This document shows, piece after piece, positions 5,130 through 6,742 of a DNA stretch of 6,742 nucleotides. How positions within the stretch are numbered: position 1 is the first letter of the stretch; the number at the start of each line of letters is the position of its first letter. The stretch is from an uncultured Thalassospira sp. (GTDB lineage Bacteria > Pseudomonadota > Alphaproteobacteria > Rhodospirillales_A > Thalassospiraceae), in NCBI GenBank assembly GCA_946885765.1, contig CAMPHD010000184.1:1-6742 (forward strand), given 5' to 3'. The notes under the pieces are model-generated. The model saw nothing but the letters and a program-made list of their open reading frames with translations, had not been told where the DNA came from and searched no databases. Made by a program: the position numbers and the translations under genes.

Positions 5130-5582
5130 ATGACCGCCGCTAAAAAAGCAACCAACCCGTTCTTTGATCTCGACTTCACCAAATTCACCACGGATTTCAA
5201 AATGCCGGGTGTTGACGTGAACGAGATGATGGCCTTTCAGCGTAAAAACGTTGAAGCCCTGACCAAAGCCAACAAAATCGCCTTTGACGGTTTCCAGGCT
5301 GTTGCTCAGCGTCAGAGCGAAATCTTCAAAACGCTGCTGGATAAAGCTCAGACCCAGGGCAAAGATTTCGCTGCTACTCCTGCTGACAACCCGATGGCCA
5401 CTGCTGCAAAGCAGACCGAAGCCGCCAAAGCCGCTTATGAAGAAGCTCTGGCCAATGCCAAAGAACTTTCGGGTCTGGTGACCAAATCCCAGGAAGAAGC
5501 CCTTGCCCTTCTGCAGGGTCGCTTCACCGAATCCCTGGACGAACTCAAAGTTGCGATCGAAAAGAACGCGGCTGCGAAGTAA
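5130..5582 (+). CDS. Phasin family protein (PHA granule-associated)
   Basis: Phasins are small amphiphilic proteins that coat intracellular polyhydroxyalkanoate granules and control their number and size. The product has 150 residues, a typical length. A short N-terminal part with NPFFDLDFTKF (9-19) precedes MMAFQRKNVEALTKANK (33-49), FQAVAQRQSEIFK (55-67) and long helices to the end. This is the arrangement of the alphaproteobacterial phasin_2 group, in which the F-x-x-N-x-E-A-L/T core is conserved. The second half (87-150) is Ala/Glu/Lys-rich, nearly without cysteine or tryptophan, and predicted coiled coil. It has no signal peptide or membrane segment. Codons are strongly biased (AAA, GCT, GAA, CTG), as expected for an abundant protein. 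It has its own promoter flanked by two palindromic operators and its own strong terminator. PHA synthase and PhaR are not in the window, so a role in PHA storage rests on the family. Confidence 0.92.
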   Translation: MTAAKKATNPFFDLDFTKFTTDFKMPGVDVNEMMAFQRKNVEALTKANKIAFDGFQAVAQRQSEIFKTLLDKAQTQGKDFAATPADNPMATAAKQTEAAKAAYEEALANAKELSGLVTKSQEEALALLQGRFTESLDELKVAIEKNAAAK

Positions 5583-5589
5583 TTAGGCT

Positions 5590-5606
5590 GATAACTTCCC
5601 GTTATC
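5590..5606 (+). other. Small hairpin before the phasin terminator
   Basis: GATAAC (5590-5595) and GTTATC (5601-5606) form a 6-bp stem with the loop TTCCC. It lies between the stop codon and the main terminator and has no T run. It may help protect the mRNA 3' end. Confidence 0.35.
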
Positions 5607-5612
5607 GACTTG

Positions 5613-5647
5613 ATGGCAGGACCTTCTGGTCCTGCCATTTTTCTTTG
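5613..5647 (+). terminator. Strong rho-independent terminator after the phasin gene
   Basis: ATGGCAGGACC (5613-5623) pairs perfectly with GGTCCTGCCAT (5628-5638), an 11-bp GC-rich stem with the 4-nt loop TTCT. The run TTTTTCTTT follows. It is the clearest terminator in the window, fitting a highly expressed gene. Confidence 0.93.
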
Positions 5648-5736
5648 CGCTTTTGCCCAAACTCCTGATTTGGCCATTGCCGGTTATAAGCCCTTACCTG
5701 CCGACTGCGATCCCGCTAATCTGGCTCAAATTCAAC

Positions 5737-5740
5737 GGAG
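5737..5740 (+). promoter_or_regulatory. Ribosome binding site of the csaA-like gene
   Basis: GGAG 8 nt before the ATG at 5749. It favours this start over the in-frame TTG at 5653, which lies almost on the phasin terminator. Confidence 0.75.
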
Positions 5741-5748
5741 ACAGATTT

Positions 5749-6093
5749 ATGAGCGAGATCAGTTTTGACGATTTCCTGAAAGTGGATATCCGCATCGGCA
5801 CGGTTGTCGACGCGCAGGAATTTCCCGAAGCCCGCCGCCCGGCCCTGAAGCTCTGGGTGGATTTCGGCCCCGAAATCGGCACCCGCAAAACATCAGCCCA
5901 GATCACCAAATATTACACGCCTGAAAGCCTGATCGGCCGTCAGGTCGCCGGGGTGGTCAACTTCCCGAAAAAACAAGTCGGTCCCTTCATGTCCGAATTC
6001 CTCTGCCTTGGCTTTCCCGATGGTGAGGATGACAAGGGCATTGTTCTGATCGCACCAGAACGGAATGTACCCAATGGCGGGCGCCTGTTTTAA
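5749..6093 (+). CDS. csaA: CsaA-like tRNA-binding domain protein
   Basis: The 114-residue protein is a single OB-fold tRNA-binding domain, as found in Bacillus CsaA (a dimer described as an export-related chaperone) and at the ends of methionyl- and phenylalanyl-tRNA synthetases. The match to CsaA runs from end to end: FLKVDIRIGTVVDAQEFPEA (9-28), PALKLWVDFGPEIG (31-44), the hallmark TSAQIT (48-53), GRQVAGVVNFP (63-73), MSEFLCLG (81-88), and VPNG near the C-terminus (107-110). The first residues of homologues agree with the ATG at 5749. In Alphaproteobacteria it is usually annotated simply as a tRNA-binding protein; its cellular role there is not established. It stands between two terminators, so it should have its own promoter; TATAAG at 5685-5690 is a possible -10, but no fitting -35 is seen. 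It converges on fpr. Confidence 0.93.
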   Translation: MSEISFDDFLKVDIRIGTVVDAQEFPEARRPALKLWVDFGPEIGTRKTSAQITKYYTPESLIGRQVAGVVNFPKKQVGPFMSEFLCLGFPDGEDDKGIVLIAPERNVPNGGRLF

Positions 6094-6112
6094 CGATAAT
6101 CCGGACATAAAC

Positions 6113-6144
6113 AAAAGGGCACAGCCATTCGGCCGCGCCCTTTT
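6113..6144. terminator. Bidirectional terminator between csaA and fpr
   Basis: AAAAGGGC (6113-6120) and GCCCTTTT (6137-6144) form an 8-bp stem. A smaller inner stem GCC-ATTC-GGC lies within the loop. The stem begins with four A and ends with four T, so each strand offers a GC hairpin followed by a T run, suiting these two convergent genes. Confidence 0.75.
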
Positions 6145-6164
6145 CAAATTCCGGCTTCTTCGAA

Positions 6165-6742
6165 TTATTTCTCGACGAACGCCTTTTCGATCACAAAGTG
6201 GCCCGGCTCGTTCATATTGCCTTCCTTGCCGCCCCACTCGACCAGCATCTGACGGGTTTCGGCAATCATTTCCGGGTTGCCGCATAACATGAAACGGTCA
6301 TTTTCAAGGGTCGGCTTTTCAAGCCCAAGGTCTTCGTAAAGCTTACCGGACTTCATCAGCTCGGTGATGCGGCCCTGGTTTTTGAACTCTTCGCGAGTGA
6401 CGGTAGGATAATACAGAAGTTTGCTCTGGACATCCTCGCCAAAGAACTCGTTGTTGGGCAGTTCGCTGTGGATGAATTCCTGATAGGCCAGTTCACGAAC
6501 TTCGCGGCAGCCATGAACAAGAATGACCTTGTCATAGCGCTCGTAGGTTTCGTAATCGCGAATGACGCTCATAAACGGAGCCAGCCCCGTACCGGTCGAC
6601 AGCAGCCAGAGGTTTTTACCCGGCAGCAGGTTGTCATGGATCAGGGTTCCGGTCGGCTTGCGCCCGACGAGAATCTTGTCGCCGACGTTGATATGCTGCA
6701 AACGCGACGTCAACGGGCCGTTCGGCACCTAGATCGAGAAGA
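6165..6742 (-). pseudogene. fpr: Ferredoxin-NADP+ reductase, C-terminal part, interrupted by in-frame TAG
   Basis: The bacterial Fpr flavoprotein exchanges electrons between NADPH and ferredoxin or flavodoxin. About 187 codons downstream of a TAG are visible, roughly the last 70% of a 255-260-residue family member. They carry VPNGPLTSRLQ, the GRKPTGTL segment, the NADP-binding STGTGLAPFMSVIRD (44-58 counted from the codon after TAG), and TREEFKNQGRIT (111-122). MLCGNPEMI (147-155) and the C-terminal AFVEK are also present. Upstream of the TAG (6729-6731) the same frame reads F-S-I to the window edge, exactly what precedes K-V-P-[DN]-G-P-L-T in this family. The stop therefore replaces the lysine codon (AAG to TAG) rather than marking a different gene. 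The GTG directly after it has no ribosome binding site and would lack the FAD-binding half, so it is not a credible start. This is either a nonsense mutation or a sequence error close to a contig or window end. Confidence 0.8.
6729..6731 (-). other. Premature TAG codon in fpr
   Basis: On the minus strand the frame reads TTC TCG ATC TAG GTG CCG AAC. A single T-to-A difference on the plus strand at 6731 would turn AAG (Lys) into TAG. The residues on both sides fit Fpr, so the frame is not shifted. Confidence 0.8.

Noticed and set aside
1..6742. Search for mobile elements, CRISPR repeats, tRNA genes and phage or defence genes
   Set aside because: No transposase, integrase, terminal inverted repeats, regularly spaced repeats or tRNA-like cloverleaf was seen on either strand by eye; the content is core metabolism and envelope genes.

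Overview
The window is a stretch of an alphaproteobacterial chromosome. Codon use, an estimated G+C in the mid-50s percent, and proteins close to Rhodospirillales families suggest a Thalassospira-like marine bacterium; this is inference from protein character, not a database match. Nearly everything is ordinary core-genome content. I see no mobile element, CRISPR array, tRNA, rRNA or phage gene.

Left part, minus strand (1-1794): rfaD/hldD (ADP-heptose epimerase for the lipopolysaccharide inner core) is followed by lgt (lipoprotein diacylglyceryl transferase), whose 3' end lies beyond the left edge. Both serve the cell envelope and probably share a transcript. A 230-bp divergent region (1795-2024) carries candidate promoters for rfaD and for ubiK.

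Middle part, plus strand (2025-4930): ubiK (accessory factor of ubiquinone biosynthesis); a YbjN-domain gene with a near-consensus sigma-70 promoter and a clear terminator; an intergenic stretch of about 290 bp; proC (last step of proline synthesis); and, 34 bp later, a TetR-like HTH protein that resembles COQ9 in its C-terminal half and ends in an odd basic tail.

Right part (4931-6742): an AT-richer, dyad-rich leader drives a phasin gene (polyhydroxyalkanoate granule protein). Two near-identical TGC-N3-GCA palindromes, exactly 60 bp apart centre to centre, flank its predicted promoter and look like PhaR-type operators. A strong terminator separates the phasin from a csaA-like tRNA-binding-domain gene. 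That gene converges, across a shared bidirectional terminator, on a ferredoxin-NADP+ reductase gene (fpr, minus strand).

The two points most worth a second look are the paired operators around the phasin promoter and an in-frame TAG in fpr, which replaces an expected lysine codon 11 bases from the window end. I found no convincing undescribed system.
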